This document shows, piece after piece, positions 16,278-25,534 of a DNA stretch of 42,976 nt (positions within the stretch are counted from its first letter, which is position 1; every line of letters begins with the position of its first letter). The translations under genes were made by a program, and so were the position numbers. The notes beneath the pieces are model-generated. The model saw only the letters and a program-made list of their open reading frames with translations. It made no database searches and was not told where the DNA came from. Origin of the DNA: Bacillota bacterium (GTDB lineage Bacteria; Bacillota; Clostridia; Oscillospirales; Oscillospiraceae); contig JALFUQ010000075.1 of the NCBI GenBank assembly GCA_022784505.1, positions 1-42,976 of the forward strand, written 5' to 3'.

Positions 16278-16979
16278 TTATTTAAGGGCATAATTACGGG
16301 CACCGAAGATGCCTGTGCCGACGCGAACGAGGTTTGCGCCCTCCTCGACGGCGACCTCGTAATCGGCACTCATGCCCATGGACAAAAGCTGCATAATAAC
16401 ATTATCGTATTTTTTTTGCCCAATGTCAATAAAAAGCTGCTTCATTCGCCTAAAATATACCCTATTGTTTTCCGAAATTTCACAAACTGGGGGTATCGCC
16501 ATGAGTCCGAGCACCCTGATTGAGGAAAATTGCGCCATTTCGTCCAATGCGCAGGCAAGCTCCTCGGGAGCAAAGCCGGACTTGTTTTCCTCCGCGCCGA
16601 TGTTCACCTCGAGCAAAATGTCCTGCGTTAGCCCCAGTGCGGCGGCGCGCTTGTTTATCTCCTGCGCGAGCGAGACTGAGTCTACAGAGTGGATGAGCTC
16701 CACCTTGCCGATGATGTATTTCACCTTGTTTTTCTGCAGGTGACCGATAAAATGCAGCGGGCAGCCGTCGTATGCCCCTTGGGCGAGCTTTTCCTGAAGC
16801 TCCTGCACGCGGTTTTCCCCGCAGATATCCACTCCCGCGGCGATGGCCTCACGCACACGAAAAGCGTCATTCATCTTCGTCGCCGCAACGAGCTTAATGT
16901 CCTTCGGGTCGCGGCCGCAGCGAATGGCCGCTGCCTCTATGTTTTCCTTAACAAGCTTCACATTTTCCGCAATGCTCAT
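16278..16979 (-). CDS. YggS-family pyridoxal phosphate homeostasis protein
   Basis: This PLP-binding TIM-barrel protein of the YggS/YlmE/PROSC family buffers vitamin B6 and amino-acid pools. The 233-aa protein has IKLVAATKMN (PLP lysine, residues about 29-38), GENRVQELQEK, HFIGHLQKNKVK, EVNIGAEENKSGF, GLMAIPPV and LSMGMSADYEVAVEEGANLVRVGTGIFG. Its place before sepF matches ylmE in the ylm cluster of Firmicutes. Confidence 0.93.
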   Translation of the reverse strand: MSIAENVKLVKENIEAAAIRCGRDPKDIKLVAATKMNDAFRVREAIAAGVDICGENRVQELQEKLAQGAYDGCPLHFIGHLQKNKVKYIIGKVELIHSVDSVSLAQEINKRAAALGLTQDILLEVNIGAEENKSGFAPEELACALDEMAQFSSIRVLGLMAIPPVCEISENNRVYFRRMKQLFIDIGQKKYDNVIMQLLSMGMSADYEVAVEEGANLVRVGTGIFGARNYALK

Positions 16980-16990
16980 TTTTTATCACC

Positions 16991-17722
16991 TTATCCCACT
17001 AAAACTTTCATATTTTCATACAGGCTGCCGCCCTTCACAAGGCAGAGCCCCTTTTTATTGAAAACGACCTCTACCGGCGTGCGCTCGGGCTTGCCCGCCT
17101 TTAAAACATACACAAAGTCGCCGCCTTTGTCCGAGTGCAGTGCCCTTTCCGGAACACGAAGACCGGACAGCTCCGCTGTCGAGAGCGTTGCCCTGAGCTT
17201 GTCCGCCTCCAGAACGGCGTCGAGCCCCGTTTTGCAGCGCACGGTCACGGTGTCTTTGTCTATCCTTTCTATATACGCGGGGTATTTGTCGAAAACCGTC
17301 AGATAAAGTCGCTGGCCGACACGGTAATCGGCCGCGTTTTTGAGTTTTGCAACGAACCGCCAGCCGCCGGAGATTATCCTGCCGACTGCGTTTTTCGGCG
17401 CATCCCCGTCCAGTGTGCGGGTAAAGTACCCTGCGCACGGTGCTGTGATGCGCTGCCCGGGGTCGGCGTCGCCGATGGCGACAAGCTCCCCGCCGGAGAC
17501 CCACTGCCCCTCCGAGACCGTGAAGTACACGGTCTCAAAGGATGCGGTGATATACTCCGCGTCGCACTGAACGCGCCCCTCGGCGGTGACGCTGTCGTCG
17601 ATCTCCATGCGGTAGACCGTGGCAGTCTCGGGTGAGCGTTCGACCTGCACGAACACGCACACAAGATACGCCGCCGCAGCGAGGAAAATGACCGCCGCGA
17701 CGATGTGCAGGTAATTACGCAT
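16991..17722 (-). CDS. HlyD-like membrane-anchored protein
   Basis: This 243-aa protein has one N-terminal membrane segment (residues 6-27). A barrel-sandwich/lipoyl-like region follows (about 45-110: [40 protein letters not shown]), then a beta-barrel C-terminus, as in HlyD/membrane-fusion proteins. It is too short to hold the usual coiled-coil hairpin. The start overlaps the hfq stop by 8 bp (ATGCGTAA), so it is translationally coupled to hfq. Its role in the division cluster is unknown, and no transporter partner is adjacent. Confidence 0.7.
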   Translation of the reverse strand: MRNYLHIVAAVIFLAAAAYLVCVFVQVERSPETATVYRMEIDDSVTAEGRVQCDAEYITASFETVYFTVSEGQWVSGGELVAIGDADPGQRITAPCAGYFTRTLDGDAPKNAVGRIISGGWRFVAKLKNAADYRVGQRLYLTVFDKYPAYIERIDKDTVTVRCKTGLDAVLEADKLRATLSTAELSGLRVPERALHSDKGGDFVYVLKAGKPERTPVEVVFNKKGLCLVKGGSLYENMKVLVG

Positions 17723-17948
17723 CGGCTTGCGCCGAATATTCCACGGGCCTGGGCGGGATTATCGTGGAAATGGCGTGCTTATAGATAAGCTGCTGCTTGC
17801 CGTCGGAGTCGAGTATCACGGTGAAGCCGTCAAAGGCGCGGATGACTCCGTGCATCTGAAAGCCGTTCATCAGAAAAACCGTGAGGCTCGTCTTGTCCCT
17901 GCGTACCTGATTTAAAAATGCGTCCTGTAAATTTTGTGTCTTTTGCAT
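17715..17948 (-). CDS. hfq: RNA chaperone Hfq
   Basis: This Sm-like hexameric RNA chaperone matches small RNAs to mRNAs. The 77-aa protein has [15 protein letters not shown] (Sm1 start, Gln contact of the proximal face), [23 protein letters not shown] (Sm1) and [12 protein letters not shown] (Sm2, YKHAI motif). A GTG at 17957 is in frame, but ATG 17948 is 8 nt from the SD AGGAG. It follows miaA, the same neighbour as in many bacteria. The 97-bp gap from miaA contains a large hairpin (17971-18042). Confidence 0.95.
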   Translation of the reverse strand: MQKTQNLQDAFLNQVRRDKTSLTVFLMNGFQMHGVIRAFDGFTVILDSDGKQQLIYKHAISTIIPPRPVEYSAQADA

Positions 17949-17970
17949 TGCTGCCACTCCTATATATGTA

Positions 17971-18042
17971 TTCTGCCGTGAGTTGATGGGAGCTGCCCGC
18001 CAAAACCGATAGCGGGTCGGCTTCCATCAACTTTGGGCAGAA
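17971..18042. repeat. Large three-segment hairpin between miaA and hfq
   Basis: Nested inverted repeats fill the intergenic space. TTCTGCC (17971-17977) pairs with GGCAGAA (18036-18042). AGTTGATGGGAGC (17981-17993) pairs with GCTTCCATCAACT (18020-18032). CCCGC (17996-18000) pairs with GCGGG (18012-18016). As plus-strand RNA the one mismatch is a GU pair; as minus-strand (hfq mRNA leader) it is an A-C mismatch. No U-tract follows on the hfq side. It could be an hfq 5'-leader structure, a processing site, or a dispersed palindromic repeat. Confidence 0.75.
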
Positions 18043-18045
18043 ATA

Positions 18046-18987
18046 TCATATACCGCAGCGGTGCAAATAATCGGTCGAAAGCCGTCGCGCGCTTTCAATA
18101 TCGGGCGTTTTGCCGTGGCGTATCCAAAAGATCGACTCGTTTCGCCTGAGCCACGTCAGCTGCCGCTTGGCGTAGCGGCGGCTTTCACGCTTAATGAGCC
18201 CGATCGCTTCGCCCTTTGTTATCTCGCCTCTGAAAAACGCTGCCGGTTCCTTGTAGCCTATCGCCTGCATGGCGGTACACTCATCGGAAAGACCGTCATT
18301 TAATAAACTCCCGACCTCGTCAAAAAGCCCCTCGCGCACCATGATATCGACGCGCTTGTCAATGCGGTCGTACAGGTCTTGGCGGTCTAGGAAGTCAAGT
18401 GCGATCATTGCCGCATCGTATCTCGGCGGGCGGCTTCGGGTCTCAAGGTCGTGCTGTGTGATGGTCTTGCCCGTGAGCTTATACACCTCTATCGCGCGCA
18501 CTATCCTGCGGCGGTCGGCCGGGTGGAGCTTTGCCGCCCGCTCGGGGTCAAAGCTGCGCAATAGCTCGAGCATAGCCTCGCCGCCGACTGCGTCATACTG
18601 CCGGTCGAGCTCGCATCTGAGGGCATTGTCGCCCTCGTTGTCGGCAAAATCTCTGCCGGAGATGAGCGAATCGATATACAAATTCGTGCCGCCTGCGATG
18701 ATGGGAAGCTTGCCTCTTTCGAGAATGTCGTCCACACAGCGCGTGGCTTCCTCGACATAGCGCGCCGCCGAAAAGCTCTCGGCGGGGTCTGCGATATCTA
18801 TCATGTGGTGCGGCACACCCTCTGTCTCCTCGGGCGTTACCTTCGCCGTGCCTATATCCATGCGCCGGTAGACCTGCATGCTGTCTGCCGAAACTATCTC
18901 GCCGTTTAGTTCCTTTGCCAGCTCCACGGCAAGCTTCGTTTTGCCGGTTGCCGTGGGACCTGTTATAACTACAACTTTAGGGATCAT
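18046..18987 (-). CDS. miaA: tRNA dimethylallyltransferase MiaA
   Basis: It transfers a dimethylallyl group to A37 of tRNAs reading U-starting codons, making the substrate of MiaB, which is encoded divergently at 20946. The protein is 313 aa. It has the P-loop GPTATGKTKLAVELAKEL at residues 10-27, SADSMQVYRRMDIGTAK, the GGTNLYIDSLI segment and RRIVRAIEVYKLTGK. It starts a few bases after the mutL stop, in one unit with mutL and hfq. Confidence 0.95.
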   Translation of the reverse strand: MIPKVVVITGPTATGKTKLAVELAKELNGEIVSADSMQVYRRMDIGTAKVTPEETEGVPHHMIDIADPAESFSAARYVEEATRCVDDILERGKLPIIAGGTNLYIDSLISGRDFADNEGDNALRCELDRQYDAVGGEAMLELLRSFDPERAAKLHPADRRRIVRAIEVYKLTGKTITQHDLETRSRPPRYDAAMIALDFLDRQDLYDRIDKRVDIMVREGLFDEVGSLLNDGLSDECTAMQAIGYKEPAAFFRGEITKGEAIGLIKRESRRYAKRQLTWLRRNESIFWIRHGKTPDIESARRLSTDYLHRCGI

Positions 18988-18988
18988 A

Positions 18989-20839
18989 TCAAACTATCCT
19001 GCTGAAAAATTTGTCGAGCTCGTTTTTCGTAAGGCGCACGGAGATCGGGCGGCCGTGCGGGCAGTATCTGACCTCGCCCGCGACAACTGCGTCGGCTATG
19101 CGCTCAAGCTCGCGGATATCGTGCCGGTGTCCGGCCTTTATCGCCGCCTTGCATGCAACCGTGTGCAGAAGCTCATCGCGCGCCGAGTCCGCGCTCACGA
19201 TATCGCCGCGGCGCAGCTTATCGCATATCTCCTCCACGGCGGCTTTGGCATCCGTGACCTCCATGTCGTCGGGCAGGGCGCGGATAGCGTAAGCGTCGGC
19301 ACCGTATGGCTCTATCTCAAAGCCGAGGTCGGATAAAAGCGCCTCGTTGCGCTCCAAAAGCTCGGCATCCTCGCTTGTGGGCTTGATGATGACGGGGGTC
19401 AGAAGCGTCTGCGACATTATCTGTCTGCCCTGCGCCTTGAGCCTGTCAAAGATCATGCGCTCGTGCGCTGCGTGCTTGTCTATGAGCAGCAGCTCCTCTC
19501 CGATTTCGACAAGAATGTATGTATTCAGACATTCTCCGATAACTCTATGATTTAAAGCGGCGATTTTTTCAACACTTTCAACCGTTTTTTCAACATTTTT
19601 AATTGAAAACTCCGTGCGATCGGGTGAAAACCCCGTTCTTGTTAACGGCTCGTTCATACTCGGACGCGCCGTGGGGCGCGGTGCGGCGTAGCTCGGCTCG
19701 CGGCGGGGTGTCGGCACTGCCGCGGGAGCGCTCGCCGGACGGGTATATTCCGTGCGGTATTCCTTGGCGGGCATGGAGCGGAAAAAGTCCGCCCGGGGCG
19801 TGGATACCATGCGCTGCGTGCTCTCGGAAATTTTAAGCTCAAGCGGCTGGGTCTCGGCTTCAAGCGCGGCCTTCACCGTCTGATAAACGGTGTCGAAGAC
19901 CTTCTTTTCATCGGAGAATCTGACCTCGGTCTTTGCCGGATGCACGTTGACATCCACGGCGCTGGTTTTAAGCGTGATAAACAGCGTACACGCGGGGTAT
20001 CTGCCGGTCAGCAGCGTGTTTCTGTACGCCTGCTCGACCGCGGATTGCAGCAGCTGCGATTTTATAAATCTGCCGTTGCAGTAAAAATACTGCATGCTGC
20101 GGTTGCCGCGGCTCAGTGCGGGCGAGGATACGAAGCCTTTGACCTCAATGCCGTCGCTTGACCCCGTGCACGGGAGCATGGAGCTTGCAATGTCGCGCCC
20201 CAGAAGCGAGTACACAGCCGAGTCTGCCCTGCCGTCACCGGGGGTAAAGAACACATCCTCGCCGTCTTTTATGCATTTTACCGACACCTCGGGTCTGCCG
20301 AGTGCGCAGCGCAGTGCCGCTGCCGTGCAGGCGGCGGCCTCGCTGCGGTCGGATTTCAGGAATTTCAGGCGAGCGGGGGTGTTATAGAAAAGATCGCGCA
20401 CGGTTATCGTCGTGCCCTCGGGGCAGCCGCAGGGGCTCATATCGACGATATCGCCGGCCTGCACGGTGACCTTAACGCCCTCGGCAGCGCCCTTTTCGCG
20501 GGTCGTGAGCTCTATGCGCGAAACGGCGGAGATAGCCGCCAGAGCCTCGCCGCGAAAGCCCATCGTGCCTATGGCCTCAAGTCCCTTTTCGTCGTGCAGC
20601 TTGCTTGTCGCATGGCGCATGAACGCGATGCCCGCATCCTCGGGCGACATGCCGCAGCCGTCGTCTGTTATGCGGATATAGGTCGCGCCGCCGCTTTTGA
20701 ATTCTATCGTCACCTTTTTTGCGCCTGCGTCAAGCGAGTTTTCCGCAAGCTCCTTTATCACGGAGGCGGGCCGCTCCACGACCTCGCCCGCCGCTATCAT
20801 ATCCGCAAGAAGCGGAGAAAGTATATTTATCTTTGTCAT
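18989..20839 (-). CDS. mutL: DNA mismatch repair protein MutL
   Basis: It couples MutS mismatch recognition to strand incision. The 616-aa protein has a GHKL ATPase N-terminus (IAAGEVVERPASVIKELAENSLDAG; DDGCGM; TMGFRGEALAAI). The C-terminal endonuclease domain shows LLIDKHAAHERMIF (the DQHA(X)2E(X)4E metal motif with Gln replaced by Lys), ACKAAIKAGH and CPHGRPISVRL. It is therefore probably an incising MutL, as in bacteria lacking MutH. An upstream in-frame ATG (20863) exists, but ATG 20839 follows the SD CGGAGGA and starts the conserved TKINILSPLLADMIAAGEV. Confidence 0.96.
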   Translation of the reverse strand: MTKINILSPLLADMIAAGEVVERPASVIKELAENSLDAGAKKVTIEFKSGGATYIRITDDGCGMSPEDAGIAFMRHATSKLHDEKGLEAIGTMGFRGEALAAISAVSRIELTTREKGAAEGVKVTVQAGDIVDMSPCGCPEGTTITVRDLFYNTPARLKFLKSDRSEAAACTAAALRCALGRPEVSVKCIKDGEDVFFTPGDGRADSAVYSLLGRDIASSMLPCTGSSDGIEVKGFVSSPALSRGNRSMQYFYCNGRFIKSQLLQSAVEQAYRNTLLTGRYPACTLFITLKTSAVDVNVHPAKTEVRFSDEKKVFDTVYQTVKAALEAETQPLELKISESTQRMVSTPRADFFRSMPAKEYRTEYTRPASAPAAVPTPRREPSYAAPRPTARPSMNEPLTRTGFSPDRTEFSIKNVEKTVESVEKIAALNHRVIGECLNTYILVEIGEELLLIDKHAAHERMIFDRLKAQGRQIMSQTLLTPVIIKPTSEDAELLERNEALLSDLGFEIEPYGADAYAIRALPDDMEVTDAKAAVEEICDKLRRGDIVSADSARDELLHTVACKAAIKAGHRHDIRELERIADAVVAGEVRYCPHGRPISVRLTKNELDKFFSRIV

Positions 20840-20861
20840 GCCAAGTCCTCCGTATTGTGTC

Positions 20862-20908
20862 ATTATACATTATTTTAGTTGAAAGTTCCACACCTTTTGT
20901 GTTACTAT
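20862..20908. promoter_or_regulatory. Divergent mutL/miaB promoter region
   Basis: On + TTGAAA (20879-20884), an 18-bp spacer and TACTAT (20903-20908) would drive miaB. On - a TATAAT (20867-20862) with a weak TGGAAC -35 (20890-20885, 17-bp spacer) would drive mutL. The two promoters overlap, so firing of one may hinder the other. Confidence 0.55.
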
Positions 20909-20945
20909 AAGGTGTATTTTTATCCCCGTAAAGGAATCTGACAAA

Positions 20946-22361
20946 ATGGCATACGAGAGAAAAGAGATAAGCATTGAAAATATCCGTGCGCAGGAGGCTA
21001 TCTGCGCGCGCATCCGCGAGATGCTTACAGCCAGAGTCGGGCAGCCCCTTGCGATGGTCGACACCTACGGCTGCCAGCAAAATGAGGCAGACAGCGAGAA
21101 GCTGCGCGGCTACCTTGCCGAGATGGGCTGCGGCTTTACGCAGGACGAGTTTTCGGCGGATATCATCGTTGTTAACACCTGCGCCGTGCGCGAGCACGCC
21201 GAGATGCGCGTTCTCGGCAATGTCGGGCAATTAAACCACAGCAAAAAGGCAAAGCCCGGGCAGATAATCGCCGTGTGCGGCTGCATGGTGCAGCAGGAGC
21301 ATATGGCCGAGAAGATAAAGAACTCCTACCCCGTTGTCGATCTCGTTTTCGGACCGCACGACCTGTGGCACTTCCCCGAGCTTCTGCTCAGGGTCATGAC
21401 GGGCAAAAAGCGCGTTTTCGCCACCGAGCGCTGCGACGGCTATATCACCGAGGGCATGCCATTAAAGCGTGACGGCAAGGTCAAGGCGTGGCTGTCCGTC
21501 ATGTACGGCTGCAACAACTTCTGCACCTACTGCATAGTGCCGTATGTGCGCGGGCGCGAGCGCAGCCGCAGACCCGAGGACATCGTCGCCGAGGCGCGGC
21601 AGCTCGTTGCCGAGGGCTACAAGGATATCACCCTGCTGGGGCAGAATGTTAACTCCTACGGCAAGGATCTCGACTGCAATGTAGATTTTGCAGACTTAAT
21701 TGCCATGATAAACGAGATCCCCGGCGAATTTCTCATAAGATTCATGACGAGCCACCCCAAGGATGCGACCGAGAAGCTTTTTAAGACTATGGCGACTTGC
21801 GAAAAGTGCGCCCACCAGCTGCACCTTCCCGTGCAGGCGGGCAACGACCGCGTGCTCGAGGCGATGAACCGCCGCTACACGGCAGAAAAGTACCTCAGGC
21901 AGGTCGAGCTTGCGCGAAGCTATATGCCGGACTTGGTTCTCACGACCGATATAATCGTCGGCTTTCCCGGCGAGACGGACGAGGAGTTTGAGGACACGGT
22001 CAAGCTGTGCGAAAAGGTGCGCTACGACGCGATGTTCACGTTTATTTACTCCAAGCGCGTCGGAACGCCCGCGGCAAAGATGCCGGACGCAGCAACGAGA
22101 GAGCAAAAGCAGGTGCGCTTTGATAAGCTTCTGGAGACGGCTAACCGCATCTCCGCCGAAAAGCACGCGGAGTATATCGGCAAGACCATGCGCGTTCTTG
22201 TTGACGGCGTGACGGGCAAAACAGAGTATAATCTTTCCTCCCGAACCAACGGCGGAAGGCTCGTGCACCTGAAGGGCGATGAAGCCCTTATCGGCAAGTT
22301 TATAGATGTGAAGATAACCTCCGGCAACACATGGGCGCTATACGGCGAGATAGGAGAGTAA
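20946..22361 (+). CDS. miaB: tRNA methylthiotransferase MiaB
   Basis: This radical-SAM enzyme adds the 2-methylthio group to i6A37 made by MiaA. The 471-aa protein has an N-terminal UPF0004 domain with the cluster cysteines (TYGCQQNEADSEK, VNTCAVREHAE, VCGCMVQQEH). The radical SAM motif GCNNFCTYCIVPYVRGRERSR lies near residue 190. HLPVQAGNDRVLEAMNRRYT and a C-terminal TRAM domain follow. The N-terminus is about 40 residues longer than the E. coli type. The SD AAAGGAA precedes ATG 20946. It is divergent from mutL-miaA, so both halves of the same tRNA modification are encoded side by side. Confidence 0.96.
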   Translation: MAYERKEISIENIRAQEAICARIREMLTARVGQPLAMVDTYGCQQNEADSEKLRGYLAEMGCGFTQDEFSADIIVVNTCAVREHAEMRVLGNVGQLNHSKKAKPGQIIAVCGCMVQQEHMAEKIKNSYPVVDLVFGPHDLWHFPELLLRVMTGKKRVFATERCDGYITEGMPLKRDGKVKAWLSVMYGCNNFCTYCIVPYVRGRERSRRPEDIVAEARQLVAEGYKDITLLGQNVNSYGKDLDCNVDFADLIAMINEIPGEFLIRFMTSHPKDATEKLFKTMATCEKCAHQLHLPVQAGNDRVLEAMNRRYTAEKYLRQVELARSYMPDLVLTTDIIVGFPGETDEEFEDTVKLCEKVRYDAMFTFIYSKRVGTPAAKMPDAATREQKQVRFDKLLETANRISAEKHAEYIGKTMRVLVDGVTGKTEYNLSSRTNGGRLVHLKGDEALIGKFIDVKITSGNTWALYGEIGE

Positions 22362-22362
22362 A

Positions 22363-22908
22363 ATGGATAACAAAAAGCTCAAAAGATTTCAGGTGACGCA
22401 GTCGCTGCGCTTCGGCTCGGGCTTCATAAAGGGCGCGTTCTTTTTCGCCATGGTCATGGAGCTTGCGGCGATAATAACGCTCATCGTCACCATCATAAAC
22501 GGCAGCAAAACGCTCATGGGTGCGAGCATCGTCGTAGGCATCGTCATGTTCATCTGGATGTTCGGCATAAGGCTCGTTTCCGACAATACCTTCGGCTACG
22601 CGAACATCTCCTTCTACGAGGGCGGCATCATCTTCCGCGTGTCAAACGCCCCCGATGCAAAGCACTATACCCTCAGATGGTCCGATTGCGTGGAGTGCGG
22701 CATCGAAAAGACCCGCTTCACCCGCTGGGTCTATGCCTCCGATCACAAGCTCACCCCCGCCGAGCGCAAGGAGTTTCCCGAGAATGTAAAGCAGGGCGTA
22801 TTTTACTTTGACTACGCCTACAACACCTGGGAGGAGTTCATGACCTACCTGCCCGAGCGCTTCCAGGCATACATGATCGCCGAAAAGGCGGCTAAAAAAG
22901 CAAGATAA
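22363..22908 (+). CDS. Small two-TM membrane protein (YcxB-like)
   Basis: This 181-aa protein has two adjacent membrane spans at about residues 22-45 and 51-72. A soluble part of about 105 residues follows (YANISFYEGGIIFRVSN, YTLRWSDCVECGIEKTRF) that reads like a PH-type beta domain, as in YcxB-like proteins. Assignment to that family is tentative. It starts 1 bp after the miaB stop and ends 18 bp before mutS, so it is co-transcribed with both. No link to mismatch repair is known to me. Confidence 0.7.
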   Translation: MDNKKLKRFQVTQSLRFGSGFIKGAFFFAMVMELAAIITLIVTIINGSKTLMGASIVVGIVMFIWMFGIRLVSDNTFGYANISFYEGGIIFRVSNAPDAKHYTLRWSDCVECGIEKTRFTRWVYASDHKLTPAERKEFPENVKQGVFYFDYAYNTWEEFMTYLPERFQAYMIAEKAAKKAR

Positions 22909-22926
22909 GATAAGGAGGTGTGCGCC

Positions 22927-25533
22927 GTGGCTGAGCTCACACCGATGAAAAGACAATATAACGAGATAAAGGAAAAGCACAAGGACTGCCTGCTGTTTTT
23001 CCGCCTCGGCGACTTTTACGAAATGTTCGACGAGGACGCAAAGATCGCGTCCAAGGAGCTCGACCTTGCGCTGACGACCCGTGACCGCACGGTCGCAGAC
23101 CCCACGCTGCGCACGCCCATGTGCGGCGTACCGTACCACAGCTCGCAGGCGTATATCGCAAAGCTCATCGCAAAGGGCTACAAGGTCGCCATCTGCGAGC
23201 AGATAGAAGATCCCGCAACGGCAAAGGGGCTCGTTAAGCGCGATGTTATCCGCATCATCACCCCCGGCACCGTCACCGATGCCGCCATGCTCGAGGAGGG
23301 CAAGAGCAACTACCTGTGCTCTGTCTACTACGAGGCCGACGGAGATAAAGGCGGCGTTGCCTTCTGCGATATCTCCACGGGCGAATTTTGCGTCGCCTGC
23401 TACGAGGAGGACGCGGTCAACCACATCCTCAATGAGCTCGGCAGGTTCGAGCCGCGCGAGGTCATCATGAACAAGGCCGCCGCCGAGACAAAGCGCATCC
23501 CCGAGTTTGCCGCAAAGCGCCTGCACAGCATGCTCGAAATGGGCGGCAAGGACTATGATTTCCGCCCCTGCTCACTAAGACTGCGCAAGCAGTTTGACGT
23601 GCAGAAGCTCGAGGAGATAAACATGGAGGGCAGACCCCTTGCCGTGTGCGCGGGCGGCGCGCTGATGAAATATCTTGACGAGACGCAGAAGCTCGACATG
23701 GGGCACATCCGCTGCATCGAGTTTCTGTCCGAGGAAAAATTCATGGAGCTCGACTGGGCGACAAGGCGCTCACTCGAGCTTACCGAGGCGCAGCGCACGG
23801 GCGAAAAGCGCGGCTCGCTTTTGTGGGTCTTGGACAAGACCCGCACGCCCATGGGCGGCAGAATGCTGCGCGCGTGGATAGAGCGTCCCCTGCTGTCTCC
23901 CGTTGCGATCAAAAAGCGCCTTTGCGCCGTTGACGAGCTCGTAAAGGACAACGTCACCCGCGGCGAGCTTATAGAGGCCATGCGCAGCATCGGCGATATG
24001 CAAAGGCTCATAGGCAGGGTGGTCTACGGCACGGCAAACGGCAAGGATCTTGTCTCGCTTGCCGAGTGCGCCCGCGCGCTGCCGAGGATATGTGAGCTTC
24101 TAAAGCCCTTTAAAAGCTCCACCCTGCGGCAGATCGCCGGCATGAATCAGCTTGATAAGATCGTCATGCGCGTCGACTGGGCGATCTGCGACGATCCCCC
24201 GTTCTCGATACGCGAGGGCGGCATCCTGCGCAAGGGCTACTCCCGCGAGGTAGACCGACTTCGTGAACTGCGCGATAACGGCGCGCAGGCCGTTGCCGAG
24301 CTCGAGGCTCGCGAGCGGGAGCGCACCGGCATCAAAAAGCTCAAGATCGGCTACAACAAGGTGTTCGGCTATTACATCGACGTACCCAAATCCGCAGGCG
24401 ATGTGAGCCTGCCCGAGGATTATATAAGAAAGCAGACCCTCGTCTCCAACGAGCGCTACTTCACGCAGGAGCTCAAGGAGCTGGAGAATACCCTGCTCAA
24501 CGCGACCGACCGCATAAAGCAGCTCGAGTATGAGATCTTCATGGAGGTCTGCGGCAAGATAGCGGCCTTTGTCGGCGAGGTGCAGGACAGTGCCGACGCC
24601 GTGGCGCAGCTTGATGTGCTGTGCTCGTTTGCCGAGGTCGCCGTGCGAAATGATTACTGCATGCCCGAGGTGGACGCCTCCGGCGAGCTTATCATCACCG
24701 AGGGCAGACACCCCGTCGTCGAGCAGTCGGTGAGCGATATAATGTTCGTTCCCAACGACACGCATTTAAACTGCGACACCAACCGTGTCGCCATCGTCAC
24801 CGGTCCCAATATGGCGGGTAAATCCACCTATATGCGGCAGACGGCGCTTATCGTGCTCATGGCGCAGATAGGCTCGTTCGTTCCGGCAAAAAGCGCCGTC
24901 ATCGGCGTTGTCGATAGGGTGTTCACCCGCATCGGCGCATCCGATGATCTCGCCTCCGGCCAGTCGACCTTCATGCTTGAAATGAGCGAGGTCGCAAACA
25001 TCCTGCGCTATGCAACAAGCTCGAGCCTTCTTATTCTGGACGAGATAGGCCGCGGCACCTCGACCTACGACGGCATGGCGATAGCAAGAGCCGTGCTCGA
25101 ATACTGCGCGGATAAGCGCAAGCTCGGCGCAAAGACGATGTTCGCAACGCATTATCATGAGCTCAGCGCACTCGAGGGCACGATAGAGGGCGTGCATAAC
25201 TACTCTATCAGCGCCAAAAAGCAGGGCGGCACGCTCGTGTTCCTGAGAAAAATCGTCCCCGGCTCTGCCGACGACAGCTACGGCATCGAGGTCGCAAAGC
25301 TTGCCGGTGTGCCGGATAACGTCATCGCCAAGGCAAAGACATATCTCAGCGAGCTTGAGTCGGGCAAGGCAGAGCTCACCGTCGAGAAAAAGGTCGAGAC
25401 CGATCAGATAAGCCTTGCCGATGTCGGCAGCGACGAGGTCGCAAAGCGCCTGCGCGCACTTGATATAAACTCCGTCACGCCGCTCGAGGCGCTGAACATT
25501 CTCAGCGAGCTTCAGCAGAAAGCGAGGGGATGA
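22927..25533 (+). CDS. mutS: DNA mismatch repair protein MutS
   Basis: It recognises base mismatches and small loops and signals to MutL. The protein is 868 aa. The mismatch-binding Phe-X-Glu lies in RLGDFYEMF (about residues 25-33). The clamp/lever region follows (RKQTLVSNERYFTQELKELE). The ATPase has Walker A GPNMAGKSTYMRQ near residue 628, SQSTFMLEMSEVANIL-type signature (GQSTFMLEMSEVANIL), Walker B LLILDEIGRGTSTYDG near 702, and FATHYHEL. A GTG at 22918 overlaps the SD itself, so GTG 22927, 8 nt after AAGGAGG, is preferred. Confidence 0.97.
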   Translation: MAELTPMKRQYNEIKEKHKDCLLFFRLGDFYEMFDEDAKIASKELDLALTTRDRTVADPTLRTPMCGVPYHSSQAYIAKLIAKGYKVAICEQIEDPATAKGLVKRDVIRIITPGTVTDAAMLEEGKSNYLCSVYYEADGDKGGVAFCDISTGEFCVACYEEDAVNHILNELGRFEPREVIMNKAAAETKRIPEFAAKRLHSMLEMGGKDYDFRPCSLRLRKQFDVQKLEEINMEGRPLAVCAGGALMKYLDETQKLDMGHIRCIEFLSEEKFMELDWATRRSLELTEAQRTGEKRGSLLWVLDKTRTPMGGRMLRAWIERPLLSPVAIKKRLCAVDELVKDNVTRGELIEAMRSIGDMQRLIGRVVYGTANGKDLVSLAECARALPRICELLKPFKSSTLRQIAGMNQLDKIVMRVDWAICDDPPFSIREGGILRKGYSREVDRLRELRDNGAQAVAELEARERERTGIKKLKIGYNKVFGYYIDVPKSAGDVSLPEDYIRKQTLVSNERYFTQELKELENTLLNATDRIKQLEYEIFMEVCGKIAAFVGEVQDSADAVAQLDVLCSFAEVAVRNDYCMPEVDASGELIITEGRHPVVEQSVSDIMFVPNDTHLNCDTNRVAIVTGPNMAGKSTYMRQTALIVLMAQIGSFVPAKSAVIGVVDRVFTRIGASDDLASGQSTFMLEMSEVANILRYATSSSLLILDEIGRGTSTYDGMAIARAVLEYCADKRKLGAKTMFATHYHELSALEGTIEGVHNYSISAKKQGGTLVFLRKIVPGSADDSYGIEVAKLAGVPDNVIAKAKTYLSELESGKAELTVEKKVETDQISLADVGSDEVAKRLRALDINSVTPLEALNILSELQQKARG

Positions 25534-25534
25534 C

